A program made the translations under genes and the position numbers. Source: Gammaproteobacteria bacterium (GTDB taxonomy: Bacteria; Pseudomonadota; Gammaproteobacteria; Pseudomonadales; Halieaceae). From it: a DNA stretch of 64,000 bases. The notes below the pieces were generated by a model. It was not told the origin of the DNA, did no database searches, and saw only the letters and a program-made list of their open reading frames with translations. This document shows positions 45,370 to 54,957 of the stretch, piece after piece (positions within the stretch are counted from its first letter, which is position 1; every line of letters begins with the position of its first letter). The stretch is from the NCBI GenBank assembly GCA_024644535.1, contig JAHEKX010000010.1, positions 1 to 64,000 on the forward strand, in the 5' to 3' direction.

Positions 45370-47178
45370 TTAATTTACCCAAATCGGCGAACTGTACGCC
45401 CGCTCTTGTATCGTTTTGGCAAACCTCTCGGGCAATTCCTCTTCAAGTGCAACGGCGTCAAGCAAAGAATGACGCGGTGTCGCGGCCTCCAACACCCGAA
45501 CGTAATACACGGCGACCTGTCCCTCGGTGTAATCTGGATCTTCCCAAACCACTTTCAGCTCTGCCAAACCTTGCGCTCGATCGTATTCGGCGGTATTCAA
45601 ATTCACTGTGTTTGGCAAAGGTTCAAACCGTCCATCATCTAAACGCGCTCGATTCTCGCCGCCAGCCAAATCATAAATTCGCTCTTCGGGCTTACCTTGG
45701 GCGTTCAAAAAGCCTTTGACCATTTGAATACGATCTAAGCCCGCACTCATGGCATCTCGAGATGCATGAATCATAAACCGAGGCGCCTGCTCCGCTAGGC
45801 TCAACTGCCCGCCCATAGGCACCCCTCGGGCGTAACCTCGCGCCACCATATCAACTGCGTTTAGATCGTCATCAACAAAATCGGTACCCGCGAACACTCG
45901 CAAACCGATACGGGTACCCGTGGTGGCATACACTTCTTTGCGCTTAAACGCCTCAACGATCGCTTCTCGAGTGTTCTCTTTGGCCCAGACCGCCGCTACG
46001 CCCGAAGCCGCCATATCCCAGCCCACACGCCCCGCACGCTCGATCATCTTGCGCTCGGGGGTAGAATCCGTGACCTGTTTGCCATGAAAGTTTGATTCTT
46101 CGGAACTCGACAAAGCCGTGTGCGAATCGGTCGAGCCAATCATGCCAAATGCAAAGGGGTTGACCCCCAGTTCTTGCTTTAGCTTTAAGCCATTCATCAG
46201 CGCTGGTCGAGCGTAATTACCGTTCAAATCGGGCTTTTCCTCGGACTCCAATCCGCCAATTAGAAACTCATAGGTCTCAAAATCAGCGAATTCGTCGTTC
46301 GGAGAAATCAGCGGATGGGTCTCTGAATCTCCTTTGGTTTGCGTCACCTCAGCCACGGTTTCCCAACGCGCACGTTGTGTCGCGTACTCTGGGGTCATCG
46401 GTGACCCATCAAACTTATTCAGTTCAAAGGTTCGCCCTTTGGACAAATTCATGTTGTGTGGAATGGACACAAACTGTGCACGCACGCGTGGCTGGGTTTC
46501 ATCCAGCCACGACCACAAATCTTCTGGGTTCACACTGTCTGACGAGCTAAAGGGCAAAAATTGCTTGGCCTGATCCGCGTCACCATCCATAAAAACAATG
46601 CGATGCAAATTTGCGCCATCGGGCAACGAGGACCACTCCCAACCAATAAGCGCGCTAAATTTGCCCGGTTGATTGTACCGATCTGCAATTTCTGCGGTCT
46701 GCGTCCATGGCGTGCGGCGAATCTCTTCACTCAATAGTTCGTCTACCATAGCTGACTCACCTGAGGCTCCAGCCTGAACTAACATGCTAAATACTTCGGC
46801 ACCCTTGCCCTCTTTCATTTTGGCAAGCGCAAAACGTCCAAATTCGGTATTGCTAATGACAGAATCACCCTTCGCAAGCCGCAAGGGTACGGAGGTTAAC
46901 TCGGCGTGGTCAGAAACAACTAAAAAATCCAGGGGGCGTAAGCGCTGCACTCGCGCTTTATGAAAAGGGTGAATAACAGGCAACCCCATGGCATAGCGAT
47001 ACGCCGTTTCGGGGTCTGTACTGCGATTTTGGAATAGAAAGGCATCGAATGAGTAAGCCGTATGAAGGTGCGTATCGCCCCACAACAGAGCACTGGCATG
47101 TTCAGTGCCGTCTTCGGCGTGAACCAAGGCATGCGAGCTAACTAGACTAAGCACCACTGCTACAAAAAAAGCCCTCAC
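45370..47178 (-). CDS. DUF3604 family exported protein
   Basis: Exported protein of about 602 residues; the DUF3604 family has a PHP-like fold and its role is not established. The N-terminus after the signal peptide (about 1-21) reads LLWGDTHLHTAYSFDAFLF, a His/Asp motif like a PHP metal site; further on lie FLVVSDHAEL and a GSTDSHTALSS motif. The GTG at 47178 is preferred because GGAG lies upstream and a -10 box lies 31 bp before it; the longer frame to 47247 would begin upstream of that promoter. Confidence 0.9.
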   Translation of the reverse strand: MRAFFVAVVLSLVSSHALVHAEDGTEHASALLWGDTHLHTAYSFDAFLFQNRSTDPETAYRYAMGLPVIHPFHKARVQRLRPLDFLVVSDHAELTSVPLRLAKGDSVISNTEFGRFALAKMKEGKGAEVFSMLVQAGASGESAMVDELLSEEIRRTPWTQTAEIADRYNQPGKFSALIGWEWSSLPDGANLHRIVFMDGDADQAKQFLPFSSSDSVNPEDLWSWLDETQPRVRAQFVSIPHNMNLSKGRTFELNKFDGSPMTPEYATQRARWETVAEVTQTKGDSETHPLISPNDEFADFETYEFLIGGLESEEKPDLNGNYARPALMNGLKLKQELGVNPFAFGMIGSTDSHTALSSSEESNFHGKQVTDSTPERKMIERAGRVGWDMAASGVAAVWAKENTREAIVEAFKRKEVYATTGTRIGLRVFAGTDFVDDDLNAVDMVARGYARGVPMGGQLSLAEQAPRFMIHASRDAMSAGLDRIQMVKGFLNAQGKPEERIYDLAGGENRARLDDGRFEPLPNTVNLNTAEYDRAQGLAELKVVWEDPDYTEGQVAVYYVRVLEAATPRHSLLDAVALEEELPERFAKTIQERAYSSPIWVN

Positions 47179-47208
47179 CGTATTATTCTCCAACAATCGA
47201 CGAACTCG

Positions 47209-47214
47209 AGTATA
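47209..47214 (-). promoter_or_regulatory. Candidate -10 box for the DUF3604 gene
   Basis: TATACT on the minus strand (47214-47209), 31 bp before the GTG start. The -35 region at a 17-bp spacing is weak. It supports the shorter start of the gene. Confidence 0.4.
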
Positions 47215-47446
47215 GGCGACCAAGCCACTCGCGCCTATGATGTGCATGCGGTCTGATTAAGACATGAATGTCAGATAGGCCTAAAAGAGACATCTTTCGT
47301 CATAGCCAATATGCATCCATAAACTGCTGTGCCCGATTTATACACAACGACGCCAGTGCCCCGGTGTCGTGGCCTCGATCCGTCAGGTGACGCCACCAAG
47401 CTTGTCCACAAGTATAAGCCTGGTTGGTCGAAGCAAAGATAAAACA

Positions 47447-47475
47447 TTTAAGCCAACGTAATGCGCGCGTATAAT
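47447..47475 (+). promoter_or_regulatory. Candidate sigma-70 promoter of avtA
   Basis: TTTAAG, a 17-nt spacer and a perfect TATAAT, ending 25 bp before the avtA ATG, with a GGGAAGA ribosome binding site between them. Confidence 0.6.
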
Positions 47476-47500
47476 TGCGGTTTTTTACGCGGGAAGACCC

Positions 47501-48748
47501 ATGCAATTTTCTGAGTTTGGCGACAAGTTTACCGGCCAATCAGGTATCGTCGAGTTAATGGAAGACTTAGGCGAAGCGCTCACTGTTAATCCCGACATGA
47601 TATTCATGGGAGGAGGCAACCCAGCTCGTATTCCCGCAGCCGAATCGCTATTCCAAAAGCACTTGCGAGCCATCGTCGAAAACCCCATCGAATTCAACCG
47701 TCTTGTGGGTGTTTATCAGTCACCTAAAGGCGACCCAAGTTTTTGCGAAGATCTAGCCGATTATTTGAATCGCTCTCAAGGCTGGAACTTAAGTGCAAAA
47801 AACATTGCGATTGCCAATGGTAGCCAATCCGCTTTTTTTATCATCGCTAACATGCTTGCCGGCCGTTCAGCGCAAGGTGCTCAAACCTTACACCTGCCAT
47901 TGTCGCCGGAATATCTTGGGTACGCCGATAGCGGATTAAGCGCAAACTTCTTCACCGCCACCAAGCCAAACATTGAACTCCTCGATAAGCAATTGTTCAA
48001 ATACCACGTGGATTTTAATCAGCTGAGTTTGCCTGCAACGACAAACGCCTTGTGTGTTTCCCGCCCGACCAATCCAACGGGGAATGTTTTAAGCGATGAG
48101 GAACTCGAGCACCTGAGCGCCATCGCAGCTGACCAGAACATTCCTTTCATCATTGATGGGGCTTACGGCGTCCCCTTCCCCGACATCAATTTTGTAGCGG
48201 CTACTCCACGCTGGGACAACAACACCGTTTTGATGCTAAGCCTTTCTAAGCTAGGCTTACCCGGCATTCGAGGCGGCATTGTCATTGCCAACGAAGAATT
48301 TATTCATGCGTTCACCAACGCCAACACCATTATCAGTCTAGCCTGCAGCACGGTTGGCCCCATGCTGGCGCAATCGTTGATCCGCTCTGGCGATCTCGAT
48401 TACCTAACCCAGCATATCGTCAAACCTTACTATCAAGACAGCGCCGCACATATCACCGCAACACTGCATCGCGAACTCAAGGGTCTGCCGTATCGTATCC
48501 ACAAACCCGAGGGCGCGATATTTGTGTGGGTATGGTTTGAAGACCTACCCATTACTAGCCGCGAACTGTATGAACGCTGTAAAGCCCAGGGGCTACTTGT
48601 CGTGCCTGGCGAAAATTTCTTTATTGGCATTGACGATGACTGGACGCACAAGCACCAGTGCTTGCGCATATCTCACGCACAAAGCAAGGAAGTCATAGAT
48701 CAAGGCATCGCCATATTAGCGCGCGAGGCCAAAGCGCTGTATCGCTAG
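47501..48748 (+). CDS. avtA: Valine-pyruvate aminotransferase
   Basis: PLP-dependent aminotransferase interconverting valine and alanine with their keto acids. It matches AvtA along its length: FGDKFTGQSGIVELMEDLG at the start, MGGGNPARIP, ANGSQSAFFIIANMLAG, CVSRPTNPTGNVLSDEEL, and the Schiff-base lysine in SLSKLGLPG (Lys250). The length of 415 residues is close to the E. coli enzyme. GGGAAGA precedes the ATG. No operon partner is seen. Confidence 0.95.
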   Translation: MQFSEFGDKFTGQSGIVELMEDLGEALTVNPDMIFMGGGNPARIPAAESLFQKHLRAIVENPIEFNRLVGVYQSPKGDPSFCEDLADYLNRSQGWNLSAKNIAIANGSQSAFFIIANMLAGRSAQGAQTLHLPLSPEYLGYADSGLSANFFTATKPNIELLDKQLFKYHVDFNQLSLPATTNALCVSRPTNPTGNVLSDEELEHLSAIAADQNIPFIIDGAYGVPFPDINFVAATPRWDNNTVLMLSLSKLGLPGIRGGIVIANEEFIHAFTNANTIISLACSTVGPMLAQSLIRSGDLDYLTQHIVKPYYQDSAAHITATLHRELKGLPYRIHKPEGAIFVWVWFEDLPITSRELYERCKAQGLLVVPGENFFIGIDDDWTHKHQCLRISHAQSKEVIDQGIAILAREAKALYR

Positions 48749-48938
48749 TCCAAGGTTCTATAAGCCAATCCAGCATAAGCAAGGCAATGCCCCTTGACGT
48801 CATTTCGTGGATGGCGGCGCTGTTAATTTTTTGAATGATTGCCAAGGACATGTTCACAGCGTCATAGACAACCGCTACACTCGGAGCTAGGCATACGGAT
48901 TCACTGCCTTTTCCAACAACACTAACAAAGGAAGCTCT

Positions 48939-49319
48939 ATGTTCAGTCACATCATGGTCGGTGCGAATAATATCGACGAATCAAAGAAATTTTACGATGC
49001 CGTTTTAGGTGCACTTGGTTATGGTCCAGGGGTTATAGATCCTAACGGCCGCTGTTTCTACTTCACCGATACCGGCGTCTTCGCAGTTTCAGTGCCCATC
49101 GATGGTAATCCAGCCTGCCACGGCAATGGCTCGACCATTGGGTTTGCAGTAGAGAGCCCCGAGCAAGGTGACGCCTGGCATGCGGCCGGTGTAGCAAGTG
49201 GCGGTGCTACCTGCGAAGATCCCCCAGGTATCCGAGAAGGCGGCATGGGCAGTATGTATCTTGCTTATCTGCGTGACCCTGCGGGGAACAAGATCTGTGC
49301 ATTGAAACGCATGGGCTAA
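48939..49319 (+). CDS. VOC/glyoxalase family protein
   Basis: Small protein of 126 residues of the vicinal oxygen chelate superfamily, with the N-terminal HIMVGANNIDESKKFYDAVL and the C-terminal YLAYLRDPAGNKICAL metal/substrate motifs. Such proteins include glyoxalase I, ring-cleavage dioxygenases and resistance proteins; the role here is unassigned. AAGGAAG precedes the ATG. A strong hairpin follows the stop. The region 48749-48938 holds no gene. Confidence 0.88.
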   Translation: MFSHIMVGANNIDESKKFYDAVLGALGYGPGVIDPNGRCFYFTDTGVFAVSVPIDGNPACHGNGSTIGFAVESPEQGDAWHAAGVASGGATCEDPPGIREGGMGSMYLAYLRDPAGNKICALKRMG

Positions 49320-49327
49320 GCACCCCT

Positions 49328-49354
49328 GAGCTCCTCTTGATAAAGGAGGAGCTC
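49328..49354 (+). terminator. Hairpin after the VOC gene
   Basis: GAGCTCCTC and GAGGAGCTC form a perfect 9-bp stem with a 9-nt loop, 9 bp after the stop. Only a weak T-run (CTTTTAT) lies about 14 bp after it. Confidence 0.55.
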
Positions 49355-49408
49355 AACTCCTAACTTTTATATTACGCACCTATTTAAACGCATCAGATCA
49401 CGGTCACC

Positions 49409-50065
49409 ATGAGACTCAATGCTAATTTCGAATCACGGGTCGTTGTTTTGCCAGAGCAATATGTCTGGACAGACTCCCCCATGCCTGGCGTCGATAGAAT
49501 GATGCTGGACAGAATTGGCGACGAAGTGGCGCGGGCCACCAGCTTGGTTCGCTACGCGCCTGGCAGCGTGTTTTCGCCACACACGCATTCCGGTGGCGAA
49601 GAGATCTTAGTGCTTGAAGGTACTTTTGGCGACGAGCACGGGCTGTATCCCGCCGGCACTTACATCCGCAATCCAATCGGAACGACTCATACCCCCAAAG
49701 TGGGTTCCGAGGGCGCATTGATATTTGTAAAGTTACATCAATTCGATGAGGAAGATTCGGCGCAACTGGTCGTCAATACTCAAACAGAAAGCTGGCGCCC
49801 GGGCTTAGTGCCAGGCTTAAGTGTTATGCCGCTGCATCAGCATAAACACGAGAATGTGGCTTTGGTGAAATGGGCACCCAATACCCAGTTCCAGACCCAT
49901 CGACATTGGGGTGGTGAAGAAATTTATGTGCTAGACGGTGTTTTCCGTGATGAGCATGGAGAATACCCCAAAGGTAGTTGGATTCGCTCTCCGCACATGA
50001 GCCAGCATACGCCGTTTACAGGCGAGGAAGGGGCCCTGATATACGTCAAAACGGGGCATTTATAA
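49409..50065 (+). CDS. Double-cupin ChrR-like protein
   Basis: Protein of 218 residues with two cupin domains in tandem. Each holds the pattern HxH...GGEE: SPHTHSGGEEILVLEGTFGDEHG (about residues 55-78) and QTHRHWGGEEIYVLDGVFRDEHG (about 153-176), the metal-binding motif of ChrR-type cupins. There is no N-terminal zinc-anti-sigma domain, so it is not a full ChrR. It could be a metal-dependent enzyme or sensor. The ribosome binding site is weak. Substrate unknown. Confidence 0.88.
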   Translation: MRLNANFESRVVVLPEQYVWTDSPMPGVDRMMLDRIGDEVARATSLVRYAPGSVFSPHTHSGGEEILVLEGTFGDEHGLYPAGTYIRNPIGTTHTPKVGSEGALIFVKLHQFDEEDSAQLVVNTQTESWRPGLVPGLSVMPLHQHKHENVALVKWAPNTQFQTHRHWGGEEIYVLDGVFRDEHGEYPKGSWIRSPHMSQHTPFTGEEGALIYVKTGHL

Positions 50066-50116
50066 TACCTCAAAATCACCCCAGCGCTCGACAGTGCGCC
50101 AGCCCATCGCACTTCT

Positions 50117-51700
50117 TCATTTTTCCCCAAGAATCACTGCAGCCGCATTTTTTCCGGGAAGCCCCGTCACACCACCCCCCGGATGAGCGCCAGAACCACA
50201 ATGGTAAAGGCCGTTAATAGGTCCACGATAGTCGCCGTAATCAAAAACCGGTCTTGCCGCCCACAGCTGATCCAGCGTCATAGCGCCGTGGAATATATCG
50301 CCACCAGTCAGACCCAGTTCACGCTCTAAATCCAGCGGCGATAATACTCGCATACCAAGAATCGACGCTTTAAAGTTAGGCGCATACGAATTTACTAAAG
50401 ATAGAATCGCCTCTACCGCCTTGGGTTTTAAATCGTCCCAGCTTTGACCATTGCTTAAGGTCGGCGCGAACTGCTGACAAAACAGCGAGCACACATGCTG
50501 GCCCGGCGGTGCCAAGGAATCATCCACAGTGGATGGAATTAGCATTTCGACTATGGGTTCGTTCGCCCAGCCCTGTTGCTTTGCGTCTATAAATGCACGA
50601 TCCATGTAATCTAGCGTTGGGGCCATGATAATGCCTGACTGGTGATGCTCTTGCAGATCGGTGCCTGGCAAACAGGTAAAATTGGGCAATTCACTCAAAG
50701 CCACATTCAAGCGAAAAGTGCCTGAGCCATAGCGCGTCGATGCAATTTTCTGAGCAAAGTCTGCGGGCATGTCCTCGGGCGACATCAGCTTCTGGTAAAG
50801 TAACTTAGGCGTGACGTTGGCAGCGACGGTTTGAACCTTGATCTGCTCGCCCCCTGCCAGAACAATACCATTCACGAATTTACCATCTGTCAGAACACGG
50901 GTAACTTCGGCATCCGTGCGTATCTTTACGCCCACTTCTACGCAGGCTTGCGCCATATTTTGGGTAATAGCACCCATGCCTCCAACAGCATGCCCCCAGG
51001 CTCCCTTTTCACCGTCTAATTCACCAAATACATGGTGCAGAAGTACATAAGCGGACCCCGGCGTATCGGGGCTCGCGTAATTCCCAACCACCGCATCAAA
51101 CCCAAACACGGATTTGATGTGTTCGTTTTCAAACCAGCCGTCTAAGAATGACCGCGCGCTTTTGGTCATTAAATCGTACAAATCATTCTGAACTGCGATA
51201 TCGGCGCGCAATACGTCTCGCACTTGCCACGCCAATTTGAGTAAAGCGGGCAGCCCGCCAGATATCTTTGGCGGTCGAGTCTCGGCTAACTGCCTGAGCA
51301 CGTCCGCTACGGCATCGATTCGTCGGTAATACTCAGGCAGACGCTCAGCATCTTTTGCGGAAAATTCTGAAAATGCGGCCTGAGTGCGCTCCAGTCCTCC
51401 ACCAACTGTCAAATAGCGATTTTGATCGATTGGCAAAAAGTTGGCGACCGGCCGCTTAACGAACTTAAGACCACGCTCTTTTAAACCCATGTCGCGAACG
51501 ACTTGCAGGTTAAGCAGGCTTACGGTGTAACTTGCTAAAGAGTTACGAAACCCCGGATGAAACTCTTCTGTGACAGCCGCGCCGCCAACCACCGAGCGGC
51601 GCTCTAGCACGACAACCTTGCGGCCTGCCTTTGCCAAATAGAAAGCACACACTAGACCGTTGTGGCCGCCGCCTACAACGGCAGCATCGTAGCTACTCAC
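50117..51700 (-). CDS. FAD-dependent oxidoreductase, phytoene-desaturase-like
   Basis: Flavoprotein of 527 residues like the PYROXD2/carotenoid-desaturase group. The Rossmann dinucleotide motif AVVGGGHNGLVCAFYLAKAG is at the N-terminus with VVVLERRSVVGGAA after it; the C-terminal GLYHCGSGAHPGGGVTGLPG is the family signature. No carotenoid genes lie nearby, so its substrate is unclear. The start is a GTG with a G-rich Shine-Dalgarno. It ends 51 bp from the convergent cupin gene and lies in the catabolic-type cluster. Confidence 0.9.
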   Translation of the reverse strand: MSSYDAAVVGGGHNGLVCAFYLAKAGRKVVVLERRSVVGGAAVTEEFHPGFRNSLASYTVSLLNLQVVRDMGLKERGLKFVKRPVANFLPIDQNRYLTVGGGLERTQAAFSEFSAKDAERLPEYYRRIDAVADVLRQLAETRPPKISGGLPALLKLAWQVRDVLRADIAVQNDLYDLMTKSARSFLDGWFENEHIKSVFGFDAVVGNYASPDTPGSAYVLLHHVFGELDGEKGAWGHAVGGMGAITQNMAQACVEVGVKIRTDAEVTRVLTDGKFVNGIVLAGGEQIKVQTVAANVTPKLLYQKLMSPEDMPADFAQKIASTRYGSGTFRLNVALSELPNFTCLPGTDLQEHHQSGIIMAPTLDYMDRAFIDAKQQGWANEPIVEMLIPSTVDDSLAPPGQHVCSLFCQQFAPTLSNGQSWDDLKPKAVEAILSLVNSYAPNFKASILGMRVLSPLDLERELGLTGGDIFHGAMTLDQLWAARPVFDYGDYRGPINGLYHCGSGAHPGGGVTGLPGKNAAAVILGEK

Positions 51701-51816
51701 CTATAAATTCCCCCCAAATTTTCAATTTATCACTCACTACTGCAGTTCACCAAGCATCGCTCACGCGTCTATTATATTAGACCAAATGGCTGGAGAGATT
51801 CCGAGATCGATACTGT

Positions 51817-52746
51817 TCACATTGTGGATTCGGCCGATCGAACCACAGTAAGCAATTGCTCCTTGAACCAATGATGCATTGGATCTTTAGCTAGAACCGA
51901 AGGCCACATTAGCAGTCGGTTTATAGGCGTTAACGTTCCAGGGAACGCGTGCACATCTAGGCGAAAACGAGACGTTAAAAAAGGCACCAAACCTTTTGGC
52001 ACGGTGCACAGAGCGTCAGTGCTTTCCACAAGCAACGCAGCGGCACCAAAGCTTGTCACGGTAGCAATAATAGTGCGTTTAAGTGGTGTCGCTTGCACCA
52101 AAGTATTTAATCCGTAATGCGCGTGGCGCGGCGATTCCATAACCACATGTTTTTCTTTCTGAAACTGATCAGACGTCAAGGCGGCCAGAATACGCGGGTG
52201 GTTCTTCCGCGAAATTACAACGAGCTCCTCAGAACCAATCATTTCATGCTCTATGCCTTTGCCTGGCGGTAGAACTCGGTACATTGCGAAATCATGCTTG
52301 CCAAATCGAAAATCTTGCGGGATGCCATCGTTCGAGAGTGGCGAAATACTTACGGACACGTTTGGCGCGTATTCAGCCAGTCGGGTTAATAGAGGCGTCA
52401 AGAAAACCTTTTCGAAGTAATCACCTGCGATAATCTGGAAGACGCGGATGCTATTCTCTGGGTTTTCATCTTGCTTTGAAAAGCCGTTTCTCAGCTGATC
52501 TAGCACCGGTACGATCATCTCATACCAGTCCTCAGCTTTTGAGGTGGGCTCCATGCCATATTTCGTTCGAATAAAAAGCTCATCGCCCAGCATGATACGC
52601 AACCTTTGCAATGCTGCACTCATGGCCGGCTGGCTTAGGCCCAAATGAGCCCCGGCTGCCGATAATTGACGATGCTCGACGATCGCCTCAAAAACGGTCA
52701 ACAAGTTTAAATCTACACCGCGTAAGTTTTTTTGTCGTTTTTTCAT
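51817..52746 (-). CDS. LysR family transcriptional regulator
   Basis: Helix-turn-helix regulator of 310 residues. The N-terminal DNA-binding region LRGVDLNLLTVFEAIVEHRQ, then LSAAGAHLGLSQPAMSAALQRLR, is typical; the effector-binding domain follows from about residue 95. The ATG at 52746 gives the standard MKKRQKN start, but the frame continues with upstream starts to 52761 and no start has a clear ribosome binding site. It is divergent from the class II aldolase/TauD pair and is likely to control them. Confidence 0.92.
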   Translation of the reverse strand: MKKRQKNLRGVDLNLLTVFEAIVEHRQLSAAGAHLGLSQPAMSAALQRLRIMLGDELFIRTKYGMEPTSKAEDWYEMIVPVLDQLRNGFSKQDENPENSIRVFQIIAGDYFEKVFLTPLLTRLAEYAPNVSVSISPLSNDGIPQDFRFGKHDFAMYRVLPPGKGIEHEMIGSEELVVISRKNHPRILAALTSDQFQKEKHVVMESPRHAHYGLNTLVQATPLKRTIIATVTSFGAAALLVESTDALCTVPKGLVPFLTSRFRLDVHAFPGTLTPINRLLMWPSVLAKDPMHHWFKEQLLTVVRSAESTM

Positions 52747-52761
52747 GATTACAAGCATCAA

Positions 52762-52863
52762 TATATAAATAGTTTAAATATCTTACTTTAAAAATATCGA
52801 TTTTACGTATTTTTTGTTTGGCACTAGTATCAACAAAAAGCTAACTAATATGGAGTTGTGCCA
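52762..52863. promoter_or_regulatory. Divergent promoter region, LysR gene and aldolase operon
   Basis: An A/T-rich gap of about 100 bp between divergent genes, the expected place for a LysR site (T-N11-A type). No certain operator can be picked by eye; the GGAG at 52852-52855 is the ribosome binding site of the aldolase. Confidence 0.4.
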
Positions 52864-53634
52864 ATGGATCGATACTACGGCTTAAACCAAACCATGGTGG
52901 ACCAATACGCGCCTCGCCAGGGCGAGCGAGAGCTGGTGCCCAATTTATCGGACAAAGCCAAAGTCGCCTTAATGTGCCGCATGCTCTTCAAAGAGGGCTG
53001 GAACGAACACATCGCGGGGCACATTACCTACCGTTTACCAAACGGCAACATCCTGACCAACCCTTGGGAATTGGCTTGGGACGAATTGCGTGCTAGCGAT
53101 ATTGTAACGCTAGATCACGAGGGCAAGATCCTCGACAGCCAGTGGAATACCACCCCTGCTCTTGGGCTGCACCTGCAGCTCCATGAAGCGCGGCCTGATG
53201 TCAATGTCGTTATTCACAACCACGCGCATTGGAGTGGTATTTGGGCAAATTTGCACGAAATCCCACCTGTGTATGATCAAGCCGGCGCCTACTGCGGTAA
53301 TGACCTGCCACTGTACAACGAGTATCAAGGCACCTTTGAAGACTCGGGTAAAACCCAAAGTGCCGTAGAGGCACTGGGTGACGCTAAGTGGGCTTTATTG
53401 GCCAACCACGGCTCGCTGGTCGTTGGTAGAGATTTACGCCAAGCGCATCTTCGCGCCATCACATTAGAGTGGCGCAGCAAACGCGCTTACGAAGTAAGGC
53501 TAGCTGGCGGAGGCAAACCCATGCCCGAAAGCGTCGTTGAAGCGCTTACAGTGAGCGACATCAACGGCTTCCCGTTTTGTTGGGAAGCCATGGTCCGACG
53601 TGAGCTACGTCTTGACCCAAGCATTTTAGATTAG
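52864..53634 (+). CDS. Class II aldolase/adducin family protein
   Basis: Metal-dependent aldolase-like protein of 256 residues. The zinc-site motif HNHAHWSGIWANL and the later LLANHGSLVVGRDLRQAHL are clear, and DEWNEHIAGHITYR fits the family N-terminal region (read as GWNEHIAGHITYRL). The ATG at 52864 is chosen because GGAG lies 8 nt upstream; a GTG six bases earlier is too close to it. The TauD-type gene follows 8 bp downstream, so they are one operon. Confidence 0.92.
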   Translation: MDRYYGLNQTMVDQYAPRQGERELVPNLSDKAKVALMCRMLFKEGWNEHIAGHITYRLPNGNILTNPWELAWDELRASDIVTLDHEGKILDSQWNTTPALGLHLQLHEARPDVNVVIHNHAHWSGIWANLHEIPPVYDQAGAYCGNDLPLYNEYQGTFEDSGKTQSAVEALGDAKWALLANHGSLVVGRDLRQAHLRAITLEWRSKRAYEVRLAGGGKPMPESVVEALTVSDINGFPFCWEAMVRRELRLDPSILD

Positions 53635-53642
53635 GAGGCACT

Positions 53643-54560
53643 ATGAGCCTGCAAGTTACCCCTCTAAATAACGTTGGCGTCGAAGTCTCTGGCTTTGATA
53701 TTCGCGACCCGATAACCCCTGAGCTCAGCAAAAAGCTCAACGACCTCTGGAACGAGCATGCCATCTTGCTGTTTCGCAACCAAGATATAACGCCAGAGCG
53801 CCAAATAGAATTTAGCCGAACCTTTGGCTCACTGGCCTTGCACCCGCTCAAAGCCACTCGATCAGAAGAAAACCCCGAGCTATTTGTCCTTGAAAACGGC
53901 GGTCCAAACGATCGTTTTCAAACGGCACATTATAAGGGTGAAACCGTTGTAGGACGTCTGGACTGGCACATGGACTTACACTATACCGGGCGGCCTAACC
54001 GGGGCGCACTGTTGCGAGCCATTGAATTGCCCAGTAGCGATGGCATGACCGGCTTTGGTGATCTAGCCAAAGCTTACGATGCTCTCGATGACGAAACTAA
54101 AGCCCTCTTAGAAAAAATTGAACTTGCCTATGCATTCTGTATGCAGCGCCGGCATATGCGCTATGTAAACTTAGAGGGCTATGAACCGGGGGAATTCAGT
54201 CCGAAAAAGCCTTCGGATATGAACTTTCCTGACTTTCCGGATGTCGCCTACCCTGGCGCCTACACTCACCCCATCAGTGGCCGTAAAATTCTTGGGGTGG
54301 TCGAACAGTTTCTAGATCGCGTTATCAAACCTCACGATGCGGGCTTGTGTAATGACGAAGCCATCGAATTGCTCGAGCGCTTGGTGGCTCATACCAAAAA
54401 TCCCGAATTCACTTATTTTCACGAATGGAAACAGGGTGACATGGTACTGTGGGACAACTGGCGCGCCATGCATTGCACCACTGGCACGGCACCGGGTGTT
54501 CGACGGTTAATCAATCGCACCACCATCGAAGGTGATGTGACTTTAGGGCGTGTGTTGTAA
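53643..54560 (+). CDS. TauD/TfdA family 2-oxoglutarate dioxygenase
   Basis: Non-heme Fe(II) and 2-oxoglutarate dependent dioxygenase of 305 residues. The iron-binding triad is visible as His109 and Asp111 in RLDWHMDLHY and His277 in WRAMHCTTG; the 2-oxoglutarate-binding Arg is in the following RRLINRTTIEG. AGGAGG precedes the ATG. It is co-transcribed with the class II aldolase; the pair suggests oxidation of a side chain followed by C-C cleavage, but the substrate is not known. TauD (taurine) and TfdA (2,4-D) are both relatives. Confidence 0.92.
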   Translation: MSLQVTPLNNVGVEVSGFDIRDPITPELSKKLNDLWNEHAILLFRNQDITPERQIEFSRTFGSLALHPLKATRSEENPELFVLENGGPNDRFQTAHYKGETVVGRLDWHMDLHYTGRPNRGALLRAIELPSSDGMTGFGDLAKAYDALDDETKALLEKIELAYAFCMQRRHMRYVNLEGYEPGEFSPKKPSDMNFPDFPDVAYPGAYTHPISGRKILGVVEQFLDRVIKPHDAGLCNDEAIELLERLVAHTKNPEFTYFHEWKQGDMVLWDNWRAMHCTTGTAPGVRRLINRTTIEGDVTLGRVL

Positions 54561-54957
54561 CGACTGTATTACCCATTTTGGGTCGTAGACTCTGAATTAA
54601 CCGAACACCCAAAAGATAGTTAGAAGCCCGCTACGCCAAGACAACCGGCTCGCTGGCAAGCCACAAGATAAGATGAGCAGTTGATCATTGACTGCTCTGC
54701 TATTGTCTAATACTTAGCCGTGCTATCGACCCAATCGTTGACCTCATTGTCAACTATACCGATTAGGATCGACAGGGCGAAGCCAGCGCTGCCTTTCTGG
54801 GTAAAACCCCAAATATTCCCCTGTTTTAAAGCACATTAAATAAGACTATGCGTCGAAAAACCTGAACAACAACAGATTTATTGACCAAAAGAATGCAATA
54901 AAGCATAGTTATATACCAACCATAAGCATGACTGCATTCACCCATAAGGAAATTTGC
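54561..54957. other. Gene-free region between the two TauD-type genes
   Basis: About 400 bp without a supported gene. It holds a small hairpin ACCCA-TTT-TGGGT (54571-54583) just after the first dioxygenase, and a stronger one GAGCAGT and ACTGCTC around 9 nt (54675-54697). The last 120 bp are A/T-rich and may hold the promoter of the next gene. The rest is featureless to the eye. Confidence 0.45.

Larger units (their letters stand above)
47179..47500. other. Gene-free divergent region, DUF3604 to avtA
   Basis: A stretch of about 320 bp without a gene. It holds the leftward -10 box described above and a rightward perfect -10 TATAAT at 47470-47475, whose weak -35 TTTAAG lies at 47447-47452. Nothing else is recognised. 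Confidence 0.5.
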